Assembly (NCBI GenBank): GCA_050331455.1
Contig: JBHJGV010000019.1
Span: forward strand, 1-43,568
DNA from: CAYUYV01 sp050331455
Lineage (GTDB): Bacteria > Pseudomonadota > Alphaproteobacteria > JAJFIK01
Reading direction: 5' to 3'
DNA length: 43,568 nt
The position numbers were made by a program, and so were the translations under genes. The notes beneath the pieces were generated by a model. The model saw only the letters and a list, made by a program, of their open reading frames with translations, was not told the origin of the DNA and made no database searches. Positions 33,619 to 42,580 of the stretch are shown in pieces. Position 1 is the stretch's first letter. Every line of letters begins with the position of its first letter.

Positions 33619-36309
33619 TCACGGGGCGGTTGCGGCGGCCAGTGTTTTCAGCCCCTTCGTGATGGCAGCAATGGCGTCCTCGGCCTTGTCCGGGTCGCTG
33701 CCGCCGGCCTGGGCCATATCGGGGCGCCCGCCCCCACCCTTGCCGCCGACCGCCTCGGCGCCGAGCTTGACGAGGTCCACGGCGCTGACCCGGCCGGTCA
33801 GATCGGCCGTCACGCCCACGGACAGGGCGACCTTGGCCTCATCCACGGCCACAAAGGCCACGACGCCGGAGCCAACCTTTTTCTTGGCCTCATCCACGAG
33901 GGCCCGCAGATCCTTGGCCGAAACGCCCGTCAGGGTGCGGGCCATGAGCGCGATGCCATCGACCTCTTCAATGGGGGCATCGCTGCCTTCCCCGGCACCG
34001 CCTCCGAGGGCCAGGGCCTTTTTGGCGGCGGCAAGCTCACGCTCGAGACGCTTTCGCTCCTCGATCAGGGCCGAGACCCGCTCGGGCACATCAAGCGGTG
34101 CGGCCTTCAAATGGCCCGCAGCGGCCTTGAGCGCGTCCTCTTCGGTCTGGAAATAGGCCCGGGCTGCCTCCCCCGTCATGGCCTCGATGCGGCGCACACC
34201 GGCCGACACGGCCCCTTCCCCGACAATCTTGAACAGGCCGATGTCCCCCAGACGGCTCACATGGGTACCGCCGCACAACTCGACCGAATAGGCGCGGGCG
34301 CCGGCCTCCGCCTCGCCCATGGTCAACACCCGGACCTCATCGCCATATTTCTCGCCGAACAGGGCGAGCGCACCCGCCTCAATGGCATCGTCGGGAGTCA
34401 TGATCCGAGTCGTGACGGGCCCGTTGGCGCGGATCATGGCATTCACCTCAGCCTCCACATCCGCGAGTTCGGCTTCGGCCACGGGCTTGGGCTGTGAAAT
34501 GTCGAAGCGCAACCGCTCCTCGGACACGAGGGACCCCTTCTGGGTGACATGATCCCCGAGCCGGCGGCGCAAGGCCTCATGGAGCAGATGGGTGGCGGAA
34601 TGATTGGCCCGGATGCGCGCGCGCCGGGCGCCGTCCACGACCATCTCGACCGTCGCGCCGACGGTCAGGGTGCCGGCTTCAATCTGCGCCATGTGAATGA
34701 ACAACGTGCCCAGCTTTTTCTGGGTGTCGGTGACGGCGAGGCGCGCATCGTCGGCGCAGACCATGGTGCCCGTATCGCCGACCTGCCCCCCGCTTTCCCC
34801 GTAAAACGGGGTCTGATTGGTGATGACGATGACCCCGTCGCCGGCCTGCGCGGTCTCGACCCGGGCACCGTCCTTGACAAGGGCGAGCACCGTGCCTTCG
34901 GCCTGTTCGGTGGCATAGCCCAGAAAATCCGTGCCCCCCAGTTCCGCCTGCAGATCGAACCAGAGCGTTTCCGTGGCGGCCTCGCCGGAGCCGGACCAGG
35001 CCTTGCGCGCCTCGGCTCGCTGACGGGCCATGGCGGCGTCGAACCCGTCCGTATCCACCCCGATCCCCCTCTGGCGAAGGGCATCCTGGGTCAGGTCCAG
35101 GGGGAAGCCATAAGTATCGTACAGCTTGAAGGCCACCTCGCCCTGGAGTTCGCTGCCCTCGTTCAGATCCCCGGTTTCCTCGTCGAGCAGGCGCAGACCC
35201 CGCTCCAGGGTCTGGCGGAAACGGGTTTCCTCAAGCTTCAGGGTTTCCGTCACCAGGGCGCGGGCCCGCTCCAGCTCGGGATAGGCGGCTCCCATCTGCG
35301 CCACGAGGCTTGGCACGAGCTGCCACAGGAGAGGATCGGGTGTGCCGAGCAGATGGGCATGGCGCATGGCCCGGCGCATGATCCGGCGCAGCACATAGCC
35401 CCGCCCTTCATTGGACGGCAGAACGCCATCGGCGATCAGGAAAGACGCGGCACGCAGGTGATCCGCGATCACCCGGTGGCTCGCCAGACGGTCGCCCGCG
35501 GCCCTCGTCCTGGAGATCTCTTCGGAGGCGGTGATGATCTGCTGGAACAGATCCGTGTCGTAATTGTTGTGCACGCCCTGGAGGACCGTCGCCATGCGCT
35601 CCAGACCCATGCCGGTGTCGATGCTGGGGCGCGGCAGGTCGATGCGCGCGTCCTTGTCGACCTGCTCATATTCCATGACCACCAGATTCCAGATTTCCAC
35701 GTAGCGGTCGCCGTCCTCGTCCGGGCTGCCCGGCGGGCCGCCGGGGATCTCGGGCCCATGGTCGAAAAAGATCTCCGAACACGGACCGCAGGGCCCCGTG
35801 TCCCCCATGGACCAGAAATTGTCGCTTGTTGCGATGCGGATGATCCGGTCCTCGGGCAGTCCGGCGATCTTGCGCCACAGGTCGAAGGCCTCGTCGTCCT
35901 CGGCAAAGACGGTGACCACGAGGCGCGAGGGATCGAGACCGAAATCCTTGGTGACGAGGCCCCAGGCCAGCTCGATCGCCACATCCTTGAAATAATCGCC
36001 GAAGGAGAAATTCCCCATCATCTCAAAGAATGTGTGGTGTCGGGCCGTATAGCCGACATTGTCGAGATCATTGTGCTTGCCGCCCGCGCGCACACATTTC
36101 TGTGCGGAGGTGGCGCGCACATAATCCCGGGTCTCGGCGCCCGTGAAGACGTTTTTGAACGGCACCATGCCCGCATTCACGAACAGCAGCGTCGGGTCGT
36201 TGCGCGGCACCAGGGGGGCGGAGGGCACGATGGTGTGGCCGGCCCGGGCAAAGCCGTCGAGAAAGGTGCGGCGGATATCGTTGAGGCTCAGGGCGGTGCG
36301 GCTGGTCAT
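33619..36309 (-). CDS. alaS: alanine-tRNA ligase
   Basis: An 896-residue class II aminoacyl-tRNA synthetase. The catalytic core begins with F-V-N-A-G-M-V-P-F-K and H-H-T-F-F-E-M-M-G-N-F-S-F-G-D-Y-F. The editing domain carries the zinc ligands N-H-S-A-T-H-L-L-H and C-G-G-T-H. The C-terminal oligomerisation/C-Ala domain ends with G-G-K-G-G-G-R-P-D-M-A-Q-A-G-G. Length and motif order are normal. It is downstream of recA in the same direction (about 200 bp), an arrangement common in alphaproteobacteria. No T-box or similar leader is evident. Confidence 0.97.
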   Translation of the reverse strand: MTSRTALSLNDIRRTFLDGFARAGHTIVPSAPLVPRNDPTLLFVNAGMVPFKNVFTGAETRDYVRATSAQKCVRAGGKHNDLDNVGYTARHHTFFEMMGNFSFGDYFKDVAIELAWGLVTKDFGLDPSRLVVTVFAEDDEAFDLWRKIAGLPEDRIIRIATSDNFWSMGDTGPCGPCSEIFFDHGPEIPGGPPGSPDEDGDRYVEIWNLVVMEYEQVDKDARIDLPRPSIDTGMGLERMATVLQGVHNNYDTDLFQQIITASEEISRTRAAGDRLASHRVIADHLRAASFLIADGVLPSNEGRGYVLRRIMRRAMRHAHLLGTPDPLLWQLVPSLVAQMGAAYPELERARALVTETLKLEETRFRQTLERGLRLLDEETGDLNEGSELQGEVAFKLYDTYGFPLDLTQDALRQRGIGVDTDGFDAAMARQRAEARKAWSGSGEAATETLWFDLQAELGGTDFLGYATEQAEGTVLALVKDGARVETAQAGDGVIVITNQTPFYGESGGQVGDTGTMVCADDARLAVTDTQKKLGTLFIHMAQIEAGTLTVGATVEMVVDGARRARIRANHSATHLLHEALRRRLGDHVTQKGSLVSEERLRFDISQPKPVAEAELADVEAEVNAMIRANGPVTTRIMTPDDAIEAGALALFGEKYGDEVRVLTMGEAEAGARAYSVELCGGTHVSRLGDIGLFKIVGEGAVSAGVRRIEAMTGEAARAYFQTEEDALKAAAGHLKAAPLDVPERVSALIEERKRLERELAAAKKALALGGGAGEGSDAPIEEVDGIALMARTLTGVSAKDLRALVDEAKKKVGSGVVAFVAVDEAKVALSVGVTADLTGRVSAVDLVKLGAEAVGGKGGGGRPDMAQAGGSDPDKAEDAIAAITKGLKTLAAATAP

Positions 36310-36344
36310 GGTTGAAGGGCCTTACGGGAAACCAAAAACGGGGC

Positions 36345-36376
36345 TGGCAAGGAGGGGGGTTGGCAAGGAGGGGGGC
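36345..36376. repeat. 16-bp direct repeat in the recA-alaS gap
   Basis: TGGCAAGGAGGGGGG plus T or C occurs twice back to back (36345-36360 and 36361-36376), on the + strand, between alaS and recA. It probably arose by slippage. The rest of the 202-bp gap contains similar imperfect ATGGGCC repeats but no gene. Confidence 0.8.
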
Positions 36377-36511
36377 TGGCGCGGCGCCCCGGCAAAACCC
36401 CTTTCATGTACCCGCCCCGCTCCGGCCCGTCCACCAGCTCCATCAATGGGCGCCATAGATGGGCCCCAACTATGGGCCAAGACCTGACGAAAGCCAGGCC
36501 GTCGCGCCGGG

Positions 36512-37606
36512 TCAGGCTTCGGCCGCCAGATCCTCGTCCTCCGCGGCCTCTTCCATGTCGTCGGCGCCAAGCACCAGGTCCTCGGCGAGGAGGCCCGCAT
36601 TCTGACGGATGGCCCGCTCGATCCGGTCGGCCATGTCCGGATTGTTTTTCAGGAATTGCTTGGCGTTCTCCCGGCCCTGGCCGATGCGCTCGCTGTCATA
36701 GGAGTACCAGGAGCCGGATTTCTCGACCACATTGGCCTTGACCCCGAGATCGATCAGCTCACCGACTTTCGAGATACCCTCGCCATACATGATGTCGAAT
36801 TCGACCTGTTTGAAGGGCGGCGCCACCTTGTTCTTGACCACCTTGACCCGGGTCTGGTTGCCGACGACCTCGTCCCGGTCCTTGATGGAGCCGATGCGGC
36901 GGATGTCGAGGCGCACGGACGAGTAGAATTTCAGCGCATTCCCCCCGGTGGTGGTCTCGGGACTGCCGAACATGACGCCGATCTTCATACGGATCTGATT
37001 GATGAAGATCACCATGCAGCGGGACTTGGAAATCGACGCGGTGAGCTTGCGCAGGGCCTGGCTCATCAGGCGTGCCTGCAGGCCCGGCAGGCTGTCGCCC
37101 ATCTCGCCTTCGAGTTCCGCCTTCGGCGTCAACGCCGCCACCGAATCGATGACAAGCACATCGATGGCGCCGGAGCGCACCAGGGTGTCGGCGATCTCCA
37201 GGGCCTGCTCGCCCGTGTCGGGCTGGGAGATCAAAAGCTCGTCCACATCGACGCCCAGCTTGCGGGCATAGACCGGATCGAGGGCATGTTCGGCATCCAC
37301 AAAAGCGGCGATGCCGCCGGCGTTCTGGGCTTCGGCCACGCAATGGAGGGCAAGCGTGGTCTTGCCGGAGGATTCTGGACCATAGATCTCGATGATCCGG
37401 CCCCGGGGCAGCCCGCCAATGCCGAGCGCCACATCAAGCCCGAGGGAGCCGGTTGAAACGGCTTCCACTTCCATCACCTGGCGCTGCCCGAGTTTCATCA
37501 CCGAGCCTTTGCCGAAGGCGCGGTCGATCTGGCCGAGGGCGGCCTCGAGGGCCTTTTGCTTGTCCATGGGGTCCTTTTCCGCGAGGCGGATGACGTTGTT
37601 CGACAT
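36512..37606 (-). CDS. recA: RecA recombinase
   Basis: A 364-residue ATP-dependent strand-exchange protein and SOS co-protease. The sequence contains Walker A G-P-E-S-S-G-K-T-T, the Walker B strand V-L-V-I-D-S-V-A-A-L, loop L2 region F-G-S-P-E-T-T-T-G-G-N-A-L-K-F-Y, and an acidic C-terminal tail ending E-E-A-A-E-D-E-D-L-A-A-E-A. Every hallmark is intact. ATG 37606 follows AAGGAGT at good spacing; the GTG one codon upstream is less likely. The 402-bp upstream gap (37607-38008) holds a repeated motif that may be a LexA site and a strong hairpin belonging to the next gene. Confidence 0.98.
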   Translation of the reverse strand: MSNNVIRLAEKDPMDKQKALEAALGQIDRAFGKGSVMKLGQRQVMEVEAVSTGSLGLDVALGIGGLPRGRIIEIYGPESSGKTTLALHCVAEAQNAGGIAAFVDAEHALDPVYARKLGVDVDELLISQPDTGEQALEIADTLVRSGAIDVLVIDSVAALTPKAELEGEMGDSLPGLQARLMSQALRKLTASISKSRCMVIFINQIRMKIGVMFGSPETTTGGNALKFYSSVRLDIRRIGSIKDRDEVVGNQTRVKVVKNKVAPPFKQVEFDIMYGEGISKVGELIDLGVKANVVEKSGSWYSYDSERIGQGRENAKQFLKNNPDMADRIERAIRQNAGLLAEDLVLGADDMEEAAEDEDLAAEA

Positions 37607-37702
37607 CACTGACTCCTTATTTCACAGGCCCAGAAGAGGTGCAAAGGAAGGTTCGGCGCCCCTTGATGTACGCTCTTTGTTCCAGATCATTCCCCATGTT
37701 TC

Positions 37703-37745
37703 AAGAACATTTTTAGATCGTTGATTTTAAGAGCATTTTTTGACC
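37703..37745. promoter_or_regulatory. tandem 17-bp motif upstream of recA, possible SOS operator
   Basis: AAGAACATTTTTAGATC (37703-37719) recurs as AAGAGCATTTTTTGACC (37729-37745), with starts 26 bp apart. The first contains GAAC-N7-GATC, one base away from the alphaproteobacterial LexA motif GAAC-N7-GAAC. It lies about 100 bp upstream of the recA start in AT-rich DNA, a sensible promoter position. Confidence 0.4.
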
Positions 37746-37878
37746 ATGTTCGTGCCTTGAGCAGCATCTGTTCCGCTGAAGGTCGCCGACCCACACCGCC
37801 CGCACAGAGCCCCCCGAAAAAGCGAATGGAACGGGCGAATCGCGAAAGGACATGGTGAGAAGACCGCGCCGGACCTTC

Positions 37879-37947
37879 AACGCAAACACCCCCTGACGGC
37901 AGGCAAACGCCGTCAGGGGGTGAAGATTTGTCGGGAGCGTTTTCAAG
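37879..37947 (-). terminator. hairpin element downstream of the Cys-motif gene (copy A of a repeat)
   Basis: CCCCCTGACGGC (37889-37900) and GCCGTCAGGGGG (37909-37920) form a perfect 12-bp stem with an 8-nt loop, about 90 nt beyond the stop of the minus-strand gene at 38009. There is no strong T-run, only TGTTTG. The flanks AACGCAAAC and TTTTCAAG recur around the hairpin at 42510-42580, so this is one of two related intergenic elements. Confidence 0.55.
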
Positions 37948-38008
37948 ACAATCCGAATCCGGAAAAAGGCTCCGGCGTTCTTGTTTTCGGGTTCTTGTTT
38001 TCGGGCCC

Positions 38009-39256
38009 TTACCGTCGGATCAGGACGATGCGCTTCTTGTCACTGCGGTTGCTCTTCCAAAGAAGATTGCCGTTGTCCAACACCTGATAGGTCTGCGTGC
38101 CGCTGCGGGCCCGGAAGGTCGTTGCGTTGATGCGCGCATAGTCATGCCACTTGGCGGGGCGCCCATTTTTCAGATTGGCCGCCTGCAGAAGATTGTCGTT
38201 CACCATCCGGAAGACATTGATTGCCTTTGGATTGTTCTCGAAAGAATACCGGCCCGCGATGGATTTGTTTTTAGGTCCCGGCCGGGGCCTGCTCTCGCCG
38301 GTCACCACACGGGCTCCCCGAATGGCGGAGATCCGCGTCTCATTGCGCCCGTAAGCGGCACTGAACCCGCCCCCGACCGAGGACACGACCGACAGGCCGT
38401 CGGGCGTGCCGTCATAATTGTACCACGCGCTGGCGCCCGAACCGCCCACGGCGGAAAATCCAACGACCGCGCCATGGCCCTGGAACGTGCCCGGCCGGTT
38501 GGACGAGTGACCAAAGCCCACCACTAAATTGGCGCCAATGCCCGCCTGCAGACCAAGGCTGAACCCTTTGGACGTGTAGAAGGCCGGCGGGTTCTTGAGC
38601 GCCGTGTCAAAGACAAGGCCGGCCTCCACATCCCCGCCGAGCCCGAAGGACGCGCCGCTGCCGAGGCCAATCGAGAGGGATCGGTAGCCCGCACGACCGG
38701 CAATCTCGATCAAGTCCTTCACGCAAGGCAGCTCCTGCAGCCCATTCGCCTTCCCGGAGCGGGCCCCACGGCTTTTCAGCAATTGGCCGGCGCTTGCACA
38801 GTTGCCCATGGCCAGCAGTGCTTGCTTGACGAAGGTGCTCGATTGATTAAGAGAGTCCCTGGCACGATCCAGCACCGTGCCGTTGCTTTCCCGGCAGATC
38901 CCGCGGATGAAATCCTCCACCAAATCTCCGTTGCAAGACGGGATATGTGGCAGGGGGCATGGCTTTCCTCCGGCACGGCCGCAATTTTTCGGCCGGGGGA
39001 TGATCGGCTTGCGTTTCGGCTTTGCCTTGCAGATGCCTTTGGCGAAATCTTCAACAAGGCCCTTGTCGCAAGACGGCACGCGCACCCAGATCGGACAGGG
39101 TTTCTGGTTCAGGCCGCCGCAATTGGCAGCCTCGGCCGGCGAGACCGCCATGAAGGCGGTCACGGTGCCAAGGCCCGCCCAGGCAATCATCGCCCAGAGA
39201 ATGGATGCCAAAACGGATGTGCCGGCAATCCGGCGGTGTTTGCAGTGGGGTCGCAT
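38009..39256 (-). CDS. secreted protein with a duplicated four-cysteine motif
   Basis: A 415-residue exported protein. Residues 1-44 are a long signal peptide (SVLASILWAMIAWAGLGTV, cleavage near AEAA). The mature N-terminus holds two copies of a module with cysteines at 46/54/63/76 and 92/100/108/121. Each reads C-G-x-n-K-P-C-P, S-C, then L-V-E-D-F-x-x-G-I-C. Residues 190-300 are Gly/Ala-rich alternating strands (S-I-G-L-G-S-G-A-S-F-G-L-G) that suggest a beta-rich, possibly lipid-binding domain. The tail resembles a lipocalin-like or DUF-type ending. I do not recognise the whole. The ATG at 39256 follows AAGGGAG. It is 112 bp downstream of the histidine kinase gene. Confidence 0.65.
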   Translation of the reverse strand: MRPHCKHRRIAGTSVLASILWAMIAWAGLGTVTAFMAVSPAEAANCGGLNQKPCPIWVRVPSCDKGLVEDFAKGICKAKPKRKPIIPRPKNCGRAGGKPCPLPHIPSCNGDLVEDFIRGICRESNGTVLDRARDSLNQSSTFVKQALLAMGNCASAGQLLKSRGARSGKANGLQELPCVKDLIEIAGRAGYRSLSIGLGSGASFGLGGDVEAGLVFDTALKNPPAFYTSKGFSLGLQAGIGANLVVGFGHSSNRPGTFQGHGAVVGFSAVGGSGASAWYNYDGTPDGLSVVSSVGGGFSAAYGRNETRISAIRGARVVTGESRPRPGPKNKSIAGRYSFENNPKAINVFRMVNDNLLQAANLKNGRPAKWHDYARINATTFRARSGTQTYQVLDNGNLLWKSNRSDKKRIVLIRR

Positions 39257-39368
39257 CTGTTTTCTCCCTTCGACGCGGCGGTTTTCGCAAGCGGTGATGG
39301 GCAGACGCTATGGACCCCCAAAGCCCGGGGCGATGGGGTGGATCCCTCATTTAGGACGGTGAGACCGG

Positions 39369-41384
39369 CTAGGACGGTGAGACCGGCGCGGGCTTCTTGG
39401 TGTGCGCCGGCGGGGTCTTGGCCGGCGTTGCCATGCTGCGCGGTTCAGACAAGGGAATGCGGCCAATGGCAAACACCGTCCCATGGCCGACACGGCTTCT
39501 TGCGCGAAATTCGAACCGGTTCTGGCGAGCCAGGTCTTGCACAATGGCAAGGCCCAGCCCCTCGCCTTCGACCCCGCGGGCCGCATTGCCGCGCCGATGC
39601 GGTTTGAGGGCGGCCTGCAAGGCAGCGTCCTCCATACCGGGCCCCGTATCATGCACCTCCAGGCGTGCCATCCCGCCCTCGCGCCGCACCCCAATCAGCA
39701 CACGGCCAGATGGGGCATATTTGATGGCATTCGACACGATATTCGTGAGCATACGGATGATACCGATGGCCGGTGCATGGACGGTCACAGACGTGGGCAC
39801 GACCCGCAATGTGACACCGCGGCTGCGCGCTTCGTCCACGAACATGCGGTCAATATTGCGCAAAAGGACCTGGAGCGGGACCGCTTCCGCGGCGTCACTC
39901 CGGCCCGGGCCATCCGCGTCATCATGCTCAAGGGGCCGTGCCTCCTCAAGGGAGCGGGCCAGGATGTCGTTCAAATACTCAAGACCCGTACTGAATTTCG
40001 CGGCCATCTCCGGGGCTGTCCGCTGCGCGTCCTCAAGGGCCAATTTGAGGGACGTGAGCGGTTGTCTCAGATCGTGGCTGGTGGCCGCGAAGCGGGCGCG
40101 GCGCCGTTCGGCGAGCCTGGCGGCCTGGTCCCGATCGCGCTCCGCGGCGCGCAGCACTTCGCTCAGAGCCAGCTTTTCCCGGGTCGCGGAGAGTTGGGCC
40201 TTGAGCGCCCTATCCCGGTCGCGGCGCAGGCCGTGGGTCTGGCTGACAATGGCGGCGGCGAACACGAAGGCATCCGCGATTTGGAGCGACAGGGTCAGCG
40301 CGTCCACCCCATTGTTGTAGGAGGCAAAACCGGGAAAGCTCGCCACGTAATTGATGACCCCGGTGATAAGCAGCAGAGCGTAACCGGAGGCAAAGAAGAC
40401 GGCCCCGTTCAACCGGTCACGGACCGCGACATAGGCCGTAAAAGTCCCCAAGGCCAGAAAGGCCAGCGCCATGGCATCCGTGATGAACACGAAAAACGGG
40501 TTCCAGAACAGGGTTTCCAGAAGGGCAAGGCCGGTCGTCAGGGCCACATAAACGATGGTGACTTTGAAAAGCTTCCGATAGCGCGTGCTGGCCCGCAAAA
40601 ATGAAATGGCGAACAACAGATAGGCCAACATGATGCCAACCTGCAGCAGCCGGAACAACGGGAAATAGAGCCATCTCGCCTCGGGGAAGAACAATTGCTC
40701 CGTCAGCCCATAAGAATGAAAATTCAGGACGACAAGGGCGCCGAAATAGATCGCATAGAAGCGTGCCGGCGGTGAGGACAAGAGAACCGAGAAGGCGATG
40801 AAAAAGGCAAGGAAGATGGCTGCGCCGCCCAGATATCCCCCATGCAGATAGGACAGTTTCGTTTGGGTCGCGTCATACGCCGCTTCAGGCCGAAAGCGGA
40901 TCGGGAAAACCGTCGCGGCGGTCGATTGATCCACTCTCGCGGTGATGACGGCCCGCTGCCCCGGTTCAAGCACGACCGGCCAAGAACTCAACACGCGGCC
41001 CTGGCTGGCACGTGTCTTTTGAGGGGCATACGGATAGCGGGACGCCAGGATCGTCTCGCTTCGCCCCTTCGCGGTCAGGTCAATGGAAAAGCTCACCGGG
41101 CGAAGCATTTCCGTTGAAAGACGCCAGATAATGGTGTCTTCTTCGCCATTCACCACACCAACATGATAAACCGCGACAGGCTCTCCGGTTTGATGACCCG
41201 GCGGCATCTGATCCATCAGAGCCAGTATATCCGCGATCGGCGCGTCATTTTTGAGGACAACGTCTTCGCGTGCCGCGTTCTGTGAGGCAGACACGGCATT
41301 GGCATGGCCGATACTCACCAACGCGCCCAGGATGAGGGCGCACAGAAGCCTCGCGAGACGTTTGACGGTATCCAGACTGCCCAT
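39369..41384 (-). CDS. 7TMR-DISM sensor histidine kinase
   Basis: A 671-residue sensor. A signal-like segment (residues 8-30) is followed by a periplasmic 7TMR-DISM extracellular beta domain (about 45-165). Seven helices of the 7TMR-DISM_7TM family (about 180-385) come next, then a coiled coil (E-R-D-R-D-Q-A-A-R-L-A-E). The H-box S-H-D-L-R-Q-P-L-T-S-L has the phospho-acceptor His437. An HATPase_c domain follows with N-I-V-S-N-A-I-K-Y, D-T-G-P-G-M and G-E-G-L-G-L-A-I-V. The periplasmic domain is thought to bind carbohydrates in related proteins. It is divergent from a NarL-type regulator, with start codons 39 bp apart, so they are the likely partner pair. Confidence 0.88.
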   Translation of the reverse strand: MGSLDTVKRLARLLCALILGALVSIGHANAVSASQNAAREDVVLKNDAPIADILALMDQMPPGHQTGEPVAVYHVGVVNGEEDTIIWRLSTEMLRPVSFSIDLTAKGRSETILASRYPYAPQKTRASQGRVLSSWPVVLEPGQRAVITARVDQSTAATVFPIRFRPEAAYDATQTKLSYLHGGYLGGAAIFLAFFIAFSVLLSSPPARFYAIYFGALVVLNFHSYGLTEQLFFPEARWLYFPLFRLLQVGIMLAYLLFAISFLRASTRYRKLFKVTIVYVALTTGLALLETLFWNPFFVFITDAMALAFLALGTFTAYVAVRDRLNGAVFFASGYALLLITGVINYVASFPGFASYNNGVDALTLSLQIADAFVFAAAIVSQTHGLRRDRDRALKAQLSATREKLALSEVLRAAERDRDQAARLAERRRARFAATSHDLRQPLTSLKLALEDAQRTAPEMAAKFSTGLEYLNDILARSLEEARPLEHDDADGPGRSDAAEAVPLQVLLRNIDRMFVDEARSRGVTLRVVPTSVTVHAPAIGIIRMLTNIVSNAIKYAPSGRVLIGVRREGGMARLEVHDTGPGMEDAALQAALKPHRRGNAARGVEGEGLGLAIVQDLARQNRFEFRARSRVGHGTVFAIGRIPLSEPRSMATPAKTPPAHTKKPAPVSPS

Positions 41385-41423
41385 GATAATGGCCCGACAT
41401 GCATTCAGGTGGCGGAAGTATCA

Positions 41424-42065
41424 ATGACTGGCAGCGGTTCGTCGAGCGTCATCATCGCCGATGATCATGCTCTGGTTCGCAATGCATTGCGGGCGGTCTT
41501 CGACACGATTGAGGGTGTTGAGGTCGTCGGCGAGGCGGCGGACGGGGTTGAAGCCATTGCTCTGGGCAAATCCAAGCAGCCGGACCTGATGACCCTCGAC
41601 AGCGCCATGCCCCTTGCCAACGGTCTTGAGGCTTTTGTCGAACTGCGTCGCTGGTCGCCCGGAACGCGTTTTGCCGTGGTGACCGGCTTCACGGGCCTGG
41701 GCGAATTGTCCCAATGGGCTGGGGCGGGCGTCGACGGCCTTTTTCTGAAAACCTGTCCGCCATCGGAAATGGCGCATGGATTCACTGTCCTCCTCCGCGG
41801 CGAGTCCTATTTCTCCAAGGCCGTCATCACGGCCTTGGAGGGCGCAAGCGAGACAGCGGCGTTGACCTTGCGCGAGCGGCAGATCCTGCATCTCATCGCG
41901 GCCGGCCGGTCAAACAAGGAGATATCGGAGAAGCTCTCCATCAGCGCCAAGACGGTCGACAATCACCGTACCCGGATGATGGCGAAGCTGAATGTTCATT
42001 CCATCGCACAATTGATTGCGCATGCCCTGAAAGAAGGCCTCCTGGACCACAACACGCAGCTTTAA
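41424..42065 (+). CDS. NarL/LuxR-type response regulator
   Basis: A 213-residue regulator. The receiver domain has the acidic pair A-D-D-H (13-14), phospho-acceptor Asp59 in L-M-T-L-D-S-A-M-P, Thr87 and Lys109 (L-F-L-K-T), all intact. The C-terminal LuxR helix-turn-helix contains L-T-L-R-E-R-Q-I-L-H-L-I-A-A-G-R-S-N-K-E-I-S (read in two pieces), then S-A-K-T-V-D-N-H-R-T. ATG 41424 follows GGAAG. It would be phosphorylated by the divergent 7TMR-DISM kinase and could regulate the shared intergenic promoter. Its regulon is unknown. Confidence 0.9.
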   Translation: MTGSGSSSVIIADDHALVRNALRAVFDTIEGVEVVGEAADGVEAIALGKSKQPDLMTLDSAMPLANGLEAFVELRRWSPGTRFAVVTGFTGLGELSQWAGAGVDGLFLKTCPPSEMAHGFTVLLRGESYFSKAVITALEGASETAALTLRERQILHLIAAGRSNKEISEKLSISAKTVDNHRTRMMAKLNVHSIAQLIAHALKEGLLDHNTQL

Positions 42066-42161
42066 GGAAATGACGTGACCGGAAGAGGCCAACAACGATA
42101 AAGGCTTTGTCCGGCCGGACCGGGCGGCGCCCGGCCGGAGCGACGACTCGCGGATGCGCGC

Positions 42162-42407
42162 TTAAAGCTCGTGAATCGGTGCGGAGACGGTCTGGCGCAT
42201 CCGCTCGACGCTCTCCAGGCAGGCCTTGCGGCTGTCGAACGGGCTTGGGGCCTCCCCCATGACGGTGCCGTCGGCCATGGCCAGTCGCCACCACCATTGG
42301 GATGCACCGTCCTGGTAGACTTCGAAATGAAGGGCTGGCTTGCGCAGGACGAAATCCTGCACCGGCTCACTGGGTCGGGCCATATGGTCAATGGGCAGAT
42401 CACGCAT
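42162..42407 (-). CDS. DUF1508 (YegP-like) protein
   Basis: An 81-residue protein containing one DUF1508 (PF07411) unit: F-E-V-Y-Q-D-G-A-S-Q-W-W-W-R-L, D-G-T-V-M-G and S-R-K-A-C-L-E-S-V-E-R-M. The family is small, often duplicated, and has a proposed role in stress tolerance; the molecular function is unknown. The ATG at 42407 has GAAGAGG about 7 nt upstream. It is convergent with the response regulator gene. The 336 bp between it and the DGR-type gene contain only repeat and hairpin sequence. Confidence 0.82.
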   Translation of the reverse strand: MRDLPIDHMARPSEPVQDFVLRKPALHFEVYQDGASQWWWRLAMADGTVMGEAPSPFDSRKACLESVERMRQTVSAPIHEL

Positions 42408-42509
42408 GGCGGCACCTCTTCACCCGGGTGGCCCACGCCCCAACAACAGTTATCCCCGCTCTTCAGGCTGGGCTCCGAAAGATCTCCAAACGGTTAACGC
42501 GGCCCCGTG

Positions 42510-42580
42510 AACGCAAACGCGCCGTGGCGGCGCGGTAGAAATCGTCAGGGGGGCGAAGATCTATCTGGGTCTTTTTCAAG
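42510..42580. repeat. copy B of an intergenic hairpin element
   Basis: AACGCAAAC, a small hairpin (GCGCCG-TGG-CGGCGC), then GTCAGGGGG and GAAGAT, ending TTTTCAAG. Spacing and sequence correspond to 37879-37947 (71 against 69 nt). The hairpin arms differ while the flanks are conserved. It is also located downstream of a minus-strand gene. Confidence 0.55.

Noticed and set aside
34549..36315. 588-codon plus-strand open frame opposite alaS
   Set aside because: It is the antisense shadow of alaS, rich in His/Gly/Arg as expected from complementing a GC3-biased gene.
36417..36480. ATGGGCC repeats downstream of recA as an attenuator
   Set aside because: The copies are imperfect and do not form a stable stem followed by a T-tract.
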